NCBI GenBank assembly: GCA_019279435.1
Contig: JAAALK010000286.1
Location: 47,440,289-47,504,288, forward strand
Source: Zizania palustris
Lineage: Eukaryota; Streptophyta; Magnoliopsida; Poales; Poaceae
DNA: 64,000 nucleotides
Direction of reading: 5' to 3'
Within the stretch, counting starts at the first letter, position 1. The number at the start of each line of letters is the position of its first letter. Under the pieces are notes generated by a model, which saw only the letters and a list, made by a program, of their open reading frames with translations, had not been told where the DNA came from and ran no database searches. The translations under genes and the position numbers were made by a program. Positions 36,794-49,483 of this stretch are shown here, in pieces.

Positions 36794-37990
36794 CTGGATC
36801 ATACGTATCCGACCTTCTCCCGATCCATCGTCTCTGGTGAATTGTTAAATTAACTTGTTGATTACATCGACGATATGATGACCTGATGCTAATCGATCAT
36901 GGTGTAGATCGAGCGGCTAGCTCATTATGGATTGCTGTTGGATGATGGAGTCATTAAAGTGTAGTGCTATATACACACATTTCGTGCATAATTCACGTAT
37001 ACTGGATTTGATATTTCTATATATGTCGGGGAAAAAGTTTTGTCATAATTCAATCGATTCACTAACACAATTCCAATATTATACCAGTACGTACGTAATG
37101 GCATCGCTCTTCTAGTAGCTCCGTGTAATTCAACTGAAATCTAATATTTTATTTAGTCATTCCATAGAATTAAAATCTAAGAACTAATTCTAAAACTCGT
37201 TTGGGTGATCAAACCATGGAATCAATTTTATTATTATAAGAAAAGCGTCATCATCTCTACCTAAATCCAAACAGGAGAAGAGGTGGGAATTCTAGTCAAT
37301 TCTTTTTTTTGAGGAATTGGGTTGAACTATGAATTCTAGGTTGAATTCTAAATAGGATTTCATTATTCTAATTCCAAAATAGTCCAAACATGTCATCTCA
37401 TAAAATTGAATTACAATTCTTCAATTCTGAATCCAATATCTAGGATCCAAACATGTCCTTAATCTAAAAAAATTTAGAACTAATTTTGATCAGCTCCAAA
37501 GATATATTAGATCCAAAGTTATGACAAACGGTGCATAAACCCTCCGTTTTGCTCTTGGTTTTGATGAACTCAATTGAGCTTGAATTTAACCCCTGCCGGA
37601 CGAGAAGAGTGAGCTAGCCTAGTGAAGCTTCAATTTCTCGTTTTGCTAATGAGAAATTTATGCATAGAATATTAGTAAAAGAAGGGCAAATTAATTAGTG
37701 CGGATAATTAAGCATAAGATTCATTTTTAGTGTGGATAATTTGCAGTGATTCATCGATCGATCGCAAATCACACCATATATATTCTCAATCTCCATAATT
37801 AATGATCAACGAGGAACCATTCTAATTAAGACATATGTAACGGCGTGCACGATTATTGTTGCTGTTTAATTATTAGGAACAGAAAGTGTTAATTACTGCC
37901 TGCAAATCCTACCACGAAACGCCTACACATGGAAGAACTTGTTAATGATTAGGGCTCGGTTGGAACACATAAATTCGTCAAAAAGACAAG
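36512..37990. other. Trihelix 3' region and AT-rich spacer
   Basis: It contains GCGCGC and GCATGCATGCATGC simple repeats (36608-36640) and an (AT)n at 36765-36791. 37190-37450 is a MITE-like stretch of GGAATTC and AATTCC motifs. No gene seen. Confidence 0.4.
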
Positions 37991-38092
37991 TCCGGCACCG
38001 AATCCTATAATAACTCTGACGTTGAGCATTCTTAAACGAGAGTGGTATTAGGATAGGTGACCTCTCGAAAAGTTCTCACATCGCATCCCGAC
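37991..38092 (+). pseudogene. Degenerate 5S rRNA-like sequence (Cassandra TRIM LTR relic?)
   Basis: The stretch CGGCACCGAATCCTAT … GGTATTAGGATAGGTGACCT … TCTCACATCGCATCCCG matches about the last 100 nt of plant 5S rRNA, including the internal control region, with many C-to-T and G-to-A changes. GGCTCGGTT sequences lie on either side (37953 and, inverted, 38136-38143). Cassandra TRIM retrotransposons carry a 5S domain in their LTRs, so this could be such an LTR remnant; a dispersed 5S pseudogene is the alternative. Not a functional 5S gene: the 5' part is not recognisable. Confidence 0.7.
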
Positions 38093-40937
38093 GTATAACT
38101 TTTACCAAAATAAAATCATATAACTTTCGAACAAAACCGAGCCACGCGGTCTTATTAAAAAACACATGAATTCACATAAAATTTCATGTGTATATATTTA
38201 TTCAATCCCTACACAAATCCTCTAAAAATCCCCCATCCAAATTAAATAAATTTGTTGCCACGCACAACACTAACGTACTATACTGAACCACATCCTCTAC
38301 GATCTTATTAATTTCTGTAGAAAGATCATCGATGTGTCACACACTTTAATTTCAATTTATTCATTCCTGCGTGAATGAGATCGAGCTGAGTACATATCAC
38401 AGGTGGTGTCGTCAGGACGCAAACGTGTAACTGATATCCGATGTAGAGCGAAGTCCTTAGCTTTCTGTAGCTCTAGCTCTGTCGCGATGAACAGTGAAAT
38501 GGGCAGCTGGTTTTGTGTGCTTATCTCGTGCAGGGCGTACGAAACACAGTGATTCGTCTTGTTTTATTCTGTCTGTTTACAATGCAGACTTTGGTCATCA
38601 CTTTAATTGGCTTCAAATCGCAGCCTTTTGCAGTTTGTATAGTAGCTTGTCATTGCTCAGACCACATGCGCCACTGTTGTATATATACTAAACACATGCA
38701 TGGCATATGCGTGAATCGTTTCTGATCCATGAGAAATCGATTAAAATGGTTTGTATTAACTATTATCTCACTGGTGCCATGTTGAAGATATTAAAGAATC
38801 GGATGGAAATCTTGCTCAGAAACCTGGTATTCACCAAGTTCTCTCAGGTTATGGTTTATCGAGTGTATTTTCTCGCACGCTCGGTAAAGAATGAAGATGT
38901 CTTCCAACATCCTCTCGTGCCTCTTGTGTTGGTAGGAATAATTCCTGATGTAGCTCACTGGCTTTTGCTGTGTATATATACTCAAGATGTAGAAACTAGA
39001 AACAGCCAAGGATCGGAGGAGAAGATGGAGCAAAAAAAGGATGAGATAAATGGTGAGGCCGGGCCCTCCTTGCACCGATGGACCAGCAGCTGAGCTTGAG
39101 ACTGAGAGCGTCAGCGTGCATGCACTGCACTGGCAAGTTTTTTTTGTCAAGCCATGTTGATCACAATTCAGCTTCAGCCGGACAAAATTGTTACCAGCCA
39201 GAGCCAGTGACAACTGGAGAAGCTCAGAGGCAGCAAAAGTTACCTGCACAACCGGACGATGCGCTGCCCGCATGCAGCCGGTGGCCATTGATGCCCACCA
39301 CAAGCACACAAGCACAACAGAGAGAGAGAGAGAGAACAGTACACTGACAAGTGATGGAGAGAGAGCCCATGCTCATGGGTAGCTCTAGCTGTGTGTCTGG
39401 GCTGCATGATGATGACGCAAGAGGACAGGAGCAGTTCGTACTTGAGGGTAGCAACAAGGCAAAAGGCGATCGGAGACTGGACTGGAGAGCGGTCAAAGAC
39501 TCAAAGGAATCTCTCGCTCCACACTGCAGCTGCATTTGTAGCTGCCTCTCTACCTCTTGCTGCTGCTGCTACTGCTGCATGCATGCAATGCCAAACGGCG
39601 CGTCCATCGATCGACCGGCCTCTCCTCCGGTTCTCTCGATCCTAATCTCCTTAAATTTATAATGATTTATTAATATTATGTTATGCTAAATTCTATAATC
39701 CTAACTTATAATATTTTTCAAACCATTTTGTTGCTTAGGTATATTATTTTTTATTATGTAATCTTATAAGGGTTTATTTGTTTCAGTTTTAGTTTATGAC
39801 AATCCAGTTTATAAAAAGTTGTCCACAAGTTTAGTAGATTATTATAAACTGTAATCTATATTATAATAAATTGATGTTAACTTGTTTGTTTTAACTTAGA
39901 AAAACTGAATTATTATAATCTAAAGTTAAAACAAACAAGACATAAGTTATAGATAGTTTATCTACCAAGAGTGGCGTAGGTAGGGCGGTAGGGATCGGAA
40001 CTAGAATTTGAAGAACCCTAGGGTTAGGGTTGGAGTAGATTGTATTAGGTTAGATTGTCCCTTTGCATAGTGTTAGGTTAGTTTGTCTTGATTCGAATGT
40101 CTTTGAATGATTTTGTTCACGCACTAATTATAATTTACATGGGATTTTTAGTCATTAGCCTAGGGTGAACATGATTCAACCAAGTTGAACTGCTTTCGTG
40201 AATGTCACCGGAATTTCACTGGTAATGCATGGCCTCATAAAATATTTAATTAAGGCTCGTTCGGTTTGTTTGACAACACTCTAAATTTGGATCATTGTAT
40301 GGTGGAACTAGAAACAAACCAAACGTTATTTGGGTTATGATTGGCACAACTTTAGATTCATGGTTTTTTTAACGTTAGTCAAATCTAGCTTTAAAAATTT
40401 TTGGATCTAGGCATGTGTATGGATTAACTATATTTAGTTGAATATTTTTAAATTTAGATTAAAAATAATAGTTTTAAAAATTATTTCATCGTATAAACTC
40501 TAGATCTAATATAAATCACTATTCAAGCTTCTACCACCACCACCATGGATAGCTTGAACAAAAGCCTAGTGGGTACTAGCATGAGCACCATGACAGCGTC
40601 CGGGCAGTTACACCACAGTGAATAGTCATGCCAACTTCGAGTGCGTTATCTTGAAGAAATTGGCTAAGACCATCAGTTATCTCGAAAAAATTGGTTAAAA
40701 TAGTAGGTTAGTTTATCCTGTAATAATAAAATGAAAACAAATTTACCAACAACGGATGGTTCATTCAGATGGAGAAGAGGAGGAGCATGATGACCTTAGG
40801 AGGAGGACGAGGAGGATGCAACCAAGGTGGCGATGAGTAGGGCGACCACGCGCGCCGACGGTGCAAGTGCCACGAGCGACGATACATGTGGCCAGGAGCA
40901 GTGAAGAGCACGACAAAGACGACAGCGGGAGTTAGGG
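38093..40937. other. Intergenic region
   Basis: No protein gene recognised. 39310-39345 has a GAGAGA run and 39555-39580 a GCTGCTGCTGC run. 39740-39965 is an imperfect inverted repeat (TTTAGTTTATGAC… and …AAAACAAACAAG), MITE-like. 40006-40030 contains CCCTAGGGTTAGGG, a short telomere-like motif. 40740-40937 is the left part of a CACTA-derived repeat (see 41590-41880). Confidence 0.4.
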
Positions 40938-41589
40938 CAGTGGCGGAGCTAGACTCAAAACACAGGGGGGCTGAGTTTAAAGGTCCAACATACTCAATTA
41001 ATATTACTACTGCAATACTACATCATTGCATTAATGCATTTGCATATTTGCATCAAAGAAACTAAAAGGAAGGAACAGAGCCACAGTTCACAGAGGAGTA
41101 TTATTTACCGATGCAGGATTGCAGCCGGGCAGAGTGGGGACGGGCAAACGGCCGGACGGGCAGAGGCGGTGCGACGCGGCGTCGGGGGCTCACCAGCTCA
41201 GGGCCGCCAGGGCGGCGGCCGGCGGGCGCACAGCGAGCGCGTGGCGAGCGGCGGCGTCGGGCGCGCGGCGTCTTCGGGCGCGCGACGAGTGGCGTCGTCG
41301 GGCGTGCGGAAAGCGGCAGTGTCGGCCGTCGGGCGTCGCTGCGTCGGACGCTCGGAAAGCGGCGGCGTCGGGCGGCGCACGGTGAAGAGAAAACTGGAAT
41401 TAGGTTTCCACTTTCCGGTGTATTCTTTTTCTGAGACTTTGGGCTTTCCAGTTTTGGGCTGTTATTGGGCTTGGGCTAAAAACTAAAAAACTACAGTAAA
41501 TGCTACAGTACCCTACCCCTGCTAATACCGGTTCCAGCCATGTAGTAGGGGGCGCGCGCCCCCCTGCCCCCCCGGTATTTCCGCCCCTG
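40938..41589. mobile_element. Non-autonomous hAT-like element with GC-rich cargo
   Basis: Ends CAGTGGCGGA and (reversed) CAGGGGCGGA are flanked by AGTTAGGG (40930-40937) and GGTTAGGG (41590-41597), a 7/8 matching 8-bp duplication. The interior 41105-41395 is strongly GC-rich with repeated GGCGTCGGGCG-type units; it may be captured sequence, but the ORFs are low complexity. It splits a CACTA-derived repeat. Confidence 0.65.
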
Positions 41590-41880
41590 GGTTAGGGTTG
41601 CGCAAAATGAAAGTCTGACGAATTACTTCAGTTACCTACCTATTTATAAGCGGGAGGAGTCATCAGTGATGAGTGGTAGTTACCATCCATCACTGATGAT
41701 GTAGGGGGCACTTTAGTGACGAGTATATCTAAAACCTGTCACCGATGATGTAGATTCCTTTAGTGACAAGTATAGATAAAACCGATCACTGATGATGTAG
41801 GGGAGTCTCACGGATATATATCAACCTTTAGTGACGGGTAATTATTATTACTCGTCACTAATGCTATGATCATTTTGAAA
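41590..41880 (+). mobile_element. CACTA subterminal repeat array, degenerate end A
   Basis: Repeated units of TTTAGTGACGGGT / ACCCGTCACTAA type and ATCAGTGATGATG occur about every 40-60 bp, as in CACTA element ends. Together with 40740-40937 it is a direct homologue of 43240-43580. The terminal CACTA has decayed. Confidence 0.65.
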
Positions 41881-42095
41881 AAATAATAGTTTTATGCTAC
41901 AACCTGAAAAAAGCCAGGATTTGACAACCAACATATCCAACATTCCAAAATACATCACAGACATTTTTTAAGCTGCAACCTGAATTAAAACCATGATTGA
42001 TTTGGCAATCAATTCATACCACAGACAATTTATCACAGAATACAAATAATTCATCACAAAATATTTACAACCTAATATTGCAGCATACCGCAGGT

Positions 42096-42278
42096 TTACA
42101 GTACATACATCACAACCTCAATGTCATTAGTAACAATGTTGAAATAGAAGGCGCACACTGTGCTAACTTCTAACAAGTTATCGCTAAGAAATTGCCCGAA
42201 ACCTTTAGTTAGATAGCACCGTCCATCCGTCGCTTTATGCACCGTAATTGGGACTGCGTCAGACCCTGCTGCTGCCAC
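42096..42278 (-). pseudogene. Possible B3-domain-like fragment inside CACTA remnant
   Basis: Minus-strand frame with TDGRCYLTKGFGQFLSDN followed by hydrophobic strand-like residues; this resembles the C-terminal half of a B3 DNA-binding domain (kGW..F…dN.L). No complete gene surrounds it. Weak similarity by eye only; it may be captured host sequence or chance. Confidence 0.25.
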
Positions 42279-43239
42279 CTGAATCTTGGTGGTTTGGTGG
42301 TGTAGGTGAGGTGTGATATACTTTTCACAGTACTGCCTTGAAAAGTACTATAAAATAAAATTTAAACAAAGTTATTAGAGAAGACTATTTTTATAGACCA
42401 ACTACATGTGCAAATAACTTGCCACCGACTTCTTGTTGATGATCTTGTTATTTATTGTGCAGACATATAACCAACTCTCGGAGGATAAACCCGCTGAGAT
42501 GTCTTATAGGATAGTCTTCCTTGCTAGAGTTGCATCTGTTGGATTGCCAAAATAACAGATATGCTTCAATTGGTCCATTTGATCGGTGTCGACCTCCCTG
42601 GCTATCCCTTTCCCCTCCTTGCCTGCAACATTGCTAGGACCCTTCCCTGACATTATAAGAAACCATGATAAGAATATAAACAAAAGATGTGCATGTGTAG
42701 AATTTTGTCATAACAATCAATGTGGTCTTCTTATCACAAAGTTAGTATAGAATTTTGCCATAACAATTAATGGAGCATGCCCCATTGTTATTAAAAATAG
42801 TCCTCTTGTGTTAGGCCACCTCTTTGGCTAAATTCAAACCACCCTTTGTGGAGGCATATTGTACCGCCACCCCCACAGCTCGCAACCTCAACCTTAGTGG
42901 TGCACACATCTCTTGTCATTATTTTGAGAGTGTCGCCAGCACACATGTTATCGAACTCATAAAATCTTTTTGATAAATACTACAATAATAACAGATGTGC
43001 TTTAGTTTGTTAACACAATAAACAAGACATGCAATGTACAAAAACTATAACTAAATATGTGACACCCGCCATGAACTAGATGATTGATCTTTATTAAGCA
43101 ACTATCAAGAACATTGGTTGGTACTTGTAGATCATTTGGAATCCTTACCATACTCTACTTCATAAATTTCGGATAAATGATTTTATAAACTAAAATTTAA
43201 TAGTAAGCATGAACAAACTTATGAGAATGAGAATGCAAC

Positions 43240-43580
43240 CGAGGTGCGGAGGGACGAATGACAGAGCGACGAGGAGCACGACGAAGGCAACGATGACGGC
43301 AGGAGTATAGGGTTAGGGTTGCATGAAATGGAAGCGTGATGACTCACTTCATGTTCTGTCTATTTATTAGTAGGAGTCATCAGTGAAGGGTGATAAACTT
43401 CTTTAGTGACGGGTGAAAATATAACCCGTCACTATAGGGGAGATCTTTAGTGATAGGTCATACTATGACCCGTCACTAAATAAGGGAGTGTTACTGACGC
43501 GTGTGAAATAACCCGTCACTAAAAATGTATTACCGACGCATGTTTTTTGCCCGTCACTAAAGCTCGTTTTTGTGATAGTG
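43240..43580 (+). mobile_element. CACTA element end B
   Basis: Read in reverse it starts CACTATCACAAAAACGAG followed by TTTAGTGACGGG repeats, the typical CACTA terminus and subterminal array. The 3-bp flank on the right is TAA (43581-43583). The partner end in inverted orientation was not found, so the element is truncated or rearranged. Confidence 0.75.
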
Positions 43581-43583
43581 TAA

Positions 43584-44650
43584 TTCATTTTGATCATCTA
43601 CTAAGAAAATCAAAGCTTTAATACAACTTCAATATTTTTAGATCTACAAATTCTCCACTTCAGCTTAAGCGATAGAGTTATAACCATGCAAAACATAAAT
43701 ATTAGATGTAATAAATATTAGATGTAATGAGAGGAGATATGTTCTACTTGAGTTAAATCATATATTGTATTTCTACTTGTCTTATTTTTTTGAGGATGTA
43801 TAAATTTGAAGTGACGATTGCAAGTGTATTTAACCCTTATACCTCTTATTGACATTACTTCTGCATCCGCAGATCCGCATAAAAAGCAAGGTTATCAATA
43901 TTATTTCGGTATCGACCAGAATGACCAATACGTATCATACCAATATCTAAAACGGTACACAATAAGTGTTGTTCCATTCTGACTCAAATACCGGATAATA
44001 CCAGTCATTTTGGTCAGAATTTGCTATACTGGTCATTCATGTACCGTCCCAAAATATAATCTTGATTCTTGATTTCAGAAAAATATAAGAGACAAGCTAG
44101 AAAGCAAACAATATAAATGTTCAATGTTTCAATTTTGTAATCTTGATTCTTAATTTCTAAAAAGCATGTAATGTAAAATCACATATTCAACTTTCTTTGA
44201 TATATGCATTGTACGGTACTTAAAGTCTTAAATTAATCTACGTATTATGTTGCATGTAAATCATAAACTATATCTAAGATATAAACTTATGAATTTATTT
44301 ATATATATATATGTCATATTTAATTTGTTAGTTTGTTTTTTAAATAAAATATTATATAAAATAAATACATATTATTTTATTAAAATTCGTACATCGGTAT
44401 TCACCAGTACCGAAACATTCCATTCTTAAACCAAACCAATACAATTATACATAAACGGAATGGTTAGAGTGTAAAATGTTTTCTCAAACTCAAAGGAAAA
44501 AACAGGAGAGAGAGAGAGAGTCAGAGAGGCATATAGGCGATAGCACACGTGGAGGCTAACAAAAAAATTCCCCAATTCTCTTCTTTGCGTGCGATTTGAT
44601 CTCGACCTAAGGTTCCGCGCAGAAATCTCCCCAATCTGACGACGAATCCT
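43584..44650. other. Intergenic and Rab5 5' region
   Basis: 43880-44450 is AT-rich with GGTATCGACCAG / CACCAGTACCGAAA motifs, probably an old repeat. 44508-44530 has a GAGAGA run just upstream of the Rab5 leader. No gene. Confidence 0.4.
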
Positions 44651-47600
44651 ATGGCGGTCAACGCCGGCAACAAGATCCGTAACGCCAAACTGGTGAGAAT
44701 TCTAATCCCGTGTGTTCAATTTCAGTTCTTGATTTCGCGGCGGATCGAATCGCGTCCGCTGGATCTTGATCGCGAATTCTCCCATTCTTTTCCGTAATCG
44801 CGTGGGATTGGTTCCGAAATTCCGGTCGTATACCACGTTTCACTCTTCAGGATGGTTGAACAAATTGCGAATCTCTGCTCTTACGCCTGTTAATAGTATC
44901 ATTGCATATTTATGGGCCAATTCGCCATTAGATGTTTCTACATAACTGGCCAAGGTATTGTAGATAGTTTATTAGCATAGAGGCACGGTTCTTGTTTTTT
45001 GAGGTGAGAAAAAAATGATTTTTAGATGATGTGCCTAATTTTCATGCCAAATGTTGTTTCTCCAACATGTTTAAATTCCATGTTCATGTTTAAATTCCAT
45101 TTCTGGGCAAATTTTGGTTTCAAGCACAAACGTATGTTGTGGCCTTGTGGGGTGGTTGAAATTCAGCCTGATCGTATAGATACAGCGTGCAAGAATCTTG
45201 TCAGCTATGCAATGCTCAGTTGCTGACTTCTTTATGTGTGCTTGGATTCTTAGGTTCTTCTTGGAGATGTGGGTGCTGGAAAATCTAGCTTGGTCCTTCG
45301 TTTTGTAAAAGGACAGTTTGTTGAATTTCAGGTTAGTTTTTTTATGTGCTCATCTTGTTGAGGTTGCAGATCAAGAGGTGGTTTTTGTGCTCCAAATGAT
45401 TAATATATTGGTCTATCTATCTGTAGGAATCGACAATTGGAGCTGCTTTTTTCTCACAGACCTTAGCAGTTAATGATGAGACTGTGAAGTTTGAAATCTG
45501 GGATACTGCTGGGCAGGAGAGGTACCACAGCTTGGCTCCCATGTACTATAGGGGTGCCGCTGCTGCCATTGTTGTCTATGACATCACAAATCCGGTTTGT
45601 ACAATGCAACTGGTTTGCTTTTGATAATTACCATAGGTTTTCATGATATTAGGCATTCGATTTTCGGATTTTCCCCAAGTTTAGGATTTAGTTGCCAGCT
45701 GTTTTGATTAATGGTAACTGGTTTTTTATGACTATATAATTCCCTATAGTGTGCATTACTGATATGACTATATGAATGCATATAACACCATAAATGCAGT
45801 TCAAAAAATATTAATGATTGTTACATCCGTAGTATTTTTCACAAAATCACAGCAAGCAAAACTTGGTGTTAATGAGAATGCGACAAGATATGGCTTAGTA
45901 TTCATGATGTATTCTGAACATCTACATGGCGTGTCAATGATGATCTATTCTTCCATGTGTGCTTGATACGTTCTGTAGTTAAAGCTTGATTTAATAATGT
46001 TTAAGATGTTTCTCTAGATAGTTCAGCACTAACTGAATACATGTCTGTATATCTATTTTTCACTCCTATACCGACATACCATGAGATGCATATTGTTGTC
46101 TCTTATTTTTCATCCATATTCCAAAGCATGCACTCTTCCATGCTAGGTTGAATGGATATCATTCAAACTTGGGGCAACTATGCTTGACTGTTTTATTTCT
46201 TGCATAGTGGGACGTGCCCGTTCAGATATTTAACATGATTATTGCTACTTTTAGGCCTCTTTCACGCGTGCAAAGAAATGGGTTCAAGAACTTCAATCTC
46301 AAGGTACTTTGCTGTACTATATGATAAAGTGGCACCTCTGTTTGAGGTCTTCTCATGCTATATTGAGATTATGGACCTAGCATTACGAAATAAGAAACTT
46401 AAGCCTTCTACAACTTATCAGCTCCTTGAACAGTTAGTTTGTAAGAATGTTAGGAGATAATCCTTGTAGTTGATGATGTCAGCATGTATGTCATCCTATC
46501 TAGTTAGCTAGTAAGGTAGCACCTGCTTAGAACAGATGGTAGATGTAAAATTAGATTTTGTATCGAAACCTGTAGCAGGTCAGGTCTGCTTACTGTATTA
46601 ATTACCAGGTCCTGAGCTGTAGGAGTTCCAGGGCAGTAGCTAATTTTGATTTGAACATGTAGTGACGAGGTTGCCACAGCAACCAATTTTCACTGAGTTG
46701 TACTCCTATAAATACATGAATTGAGATCAAAAGCAGTAGCTTTTGCAGCAGTGAAAAAATTACAAGATACTAAACTACTTTCAGCAGAAAGACTTAGCTG
46801 CGTACAGGACTAGAGGTGCTTTATCCCAACAAAGAAATTCATCGTGTGACGCTGATGGCATTATTGGGTGCCTTATTTTATCATTTACAGACACATAATC
46901 CACAAATGGTTATTGAGTTAGTTAGTGCCTTATACAGTTTTTCTCATATGCTATCTTTGATTTCATGCTTGATTATTAAAGAATCAAGAATAATAGGTTA
47001 TTTCCTTATTTTTATTTTGCTTGCAAATTTATATTTATTACGTACATTAACTACCCTGAGAAATTACACATCTGTACTTTTAGATCTGTTTAATGGCATT
47101 GCCAATAATCAACAAAATCTTGCCATTTATCAAAGTAATTGGTTTCTCCTTTGATTACAGGAAACTCAAGCACAGTAGTGGCTCTTGCTGGCAACAAGGC
47201 TGATTTGCTAGAGACGAGGCAGGTGCAAATAGAGGTACCTTCCTCTTTCTTTCGCCCTCCCTCTGGTTTTATATGCGATATCACTATGTTATATTTTTGC
47301 TATTCTACCTCGCCAAGGTGAAATTGTCTTTCACATTGTATAGGCAAGTCTCCTGTCGTTTCTACTTTCTACAGATATTTTTTACTATATCATTACTGTT
47401 CCTGTTTATTTTTAGCATGACAGTTGACTGTAACTACAAATTACATCTGTTTTGGAGTGAGCTAAATGCATCTTGCATGGCATTCACCATTTTACTTATT
47501 TAGTTATTTCTGCGATGAACCTTAAAAAATGGAGAGAAATACTTTTACATACCATAATATTTTTAATGTTTATGAATTACTACTGTGGTATTTCCTTTAT

Positions 47601-48394
47601 TATATGCCCTTGCTTTTGTTGACGATTATATTATTAAAAGTAGATTACATATTACAAGACTTCAATTCATGATCAGTCTAGTAATATGTATTTCATATAA
47701 CTAGTCTTGATAATCCTGTGTGTTGTTGATCAAACTAAAATGTTTGACCAACATTGGTTGTAGGATAGTTGCAACTGGAGGTAGTCGTTAGTGCTATTTA
47801 CTATCAGCATGCTTGTGCTGTCATTTTTATTTTTGGTATCTCTCCAGAAAAATAGTCATGCTCAAAAGTTGTAACATCTTGAGTGTTAGTGATTTAGACA
47901 GGGCATAGGTAGTTGGGGAGAATGACACTTCTTTATGCTGGTCATAGCATCTTGTTTGCTTGTCATGGGTGTTTTGCTTGTGTCTTACATTTCCTTTTTC
48001 TGCAGGAAGCAAAGACATATGCACAGGAGAATGGGCTCTTCTTCATGGAAACATCTGCAAAAACTGCAATCAATGTGAATGACATATTTTATGAAATTGG
48101 TGAGCTCACTTCCGTACTGTTTTAATTGTGTGGATGGTACGTCGTCCTGTAGATTAAATATGTAAAGTTGTTTTATTGCTAGATCTCTAAGCTGTTAGAA
48201 AATCGACCTTTCTATTGAGATACAGTCTCCCTTGCTACATTAAGCATTACACACAAAATTAACATTTATTATGCATTCCCAATGCAGCAAAAAGATTGCT
48301 TCAAGGACAACCAGCTCAGAACCCACAGGCTGGGATGGTTCTCACCCAGAGACCAAATGAGAGACTGGTCAGTGCATCGTCATGCTGCTCATGA
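44651..48394 (+). CDS. RAB5: Rab5-family small GTPase (RHA1/ARA7 type)
   Basis: Seven exons: 44651-44692, 45254-45331, 45427-45594, 46255-46303, 47161-47234, 48006-48099, 48288-48394; all junctions are GT/AG and the frame is unbroken, giving 203 residues as in plant Rab5. P-loop GDVGAGKSS (18-26), switch I around ESTIGAAFF, switch [11 protein letters not shown] with catalytic Gln at about 70, NKAD (124-127) and ETSAKT guanine-binding motifs. It ends SSCCS, a dual-cysteine geranylgeranylation site, so it is a conventional Rab5 rather than the N-myristoylated ARA6 type. It controls endosome fusion and vacuolar sorting. The gene is intact, unlike several neighbours. Confidence 0.96.
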
Positions 48395-49483
48395 AACATA
48401 GTTCGACCTCGTATTGTCATTATTAAATCTAGGAGAGGAAAAATTCACCAAACTATCCCAAAAGTCTCTTGTGTGACCACCTTCATGGCTATAAACTCCA
48501 GCCTTCCAGCTCCTTTCTTTTCTTTCCATGTGTCTGTCGTGTAAATGTCAATACAAGAATGCCACTGCAGAGACTTGAAATTGGTATCGAAACATTGATT
48601 GTGCTCTGTCATTCTTAGTTCCCCTACTTGAGTCTGCACATTTGTATTACCTATGATTTACTCAAGAGTTATAGGCTAGTAGTGGCATGCATTGTCCTGA
48701 CAATAACCTTGGTTGCTGTTCCCTCAGCTGTTGCTTTGCTGATTTGCTCCAGGGCAACACCGAGGAAAATAATTTTGGTTCATTTCAAAAGTGAATAGAA
48801 TAATTGCGCGACTTTGTTGTAGCTCATTTTCCATTTTCCATAGGATGGATGTTTTGGCAACTCAGCCAGAAGATGATATGCTTGCCTATTTCTTGTTTGG
48901 TACAGTACAGTTCTAGATCTAGTTTTAAGAAATCTCAAATTACAGCTATTTAGATGGGTCATTTGGTTCTTATTTTATACTAAAAATATAAATTTAAACT
49001 ATTTAATCTTGGATCTCGAAGCTCGCAGTGGCAGTAACAAACAGGTCATAAATGTCTTGGGTCTTACAGGGTCAATAGACAAAAGGTGAACATATCCAGT
49101 TATCCACTCACAGGAGTATCAACAGGCAAAATGTGAACTGTACAGGTTATCCATCCAACGACATGAACATTCAAGCTTTGTCAGGGTCACAATACTATAG
49201 CATTGGAGGTTGTACTGTTGGACAAGTGATCCACAGGAATTTTCTTCAGATATACACAAACACGATGCAGGAGAGGAGAAACAGCGTGCTGGAACCATGT
49301 CGAACGGGCTAAGAAATTCCAGCTTGCCGACAATAGCGCAATTTGCCCTAATCTAACTTGTCTGCTAGTATTTTACATGCACTTTTCCTAGTTGACCTGA
49401 TATGTCCATAACTTTACTTGCACATCAAGATCATACGAAGGATCGCTGGAACACCAAGTCTGGTTTTGTATGCCCTGATTTGA
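48395..49483. other. Convergent 3' region, Rab5 and TLC genes
   Basis: 1089 bp between the two stop codons, presumably containing both 3' UTRs. No other gene or element seen. Confidence 0.45.

Noticed and set aside
40006..40030. CCCTAGGGTTAGGG telomere-like motif
   Set aside because: Only about two repeat units; too short to be an interstitial telomere array.
44658..44843. Minus-strand ORF over Rab5 exon 1
   Set aside because: Antisense shadow of the Rab5 first exon and intron.
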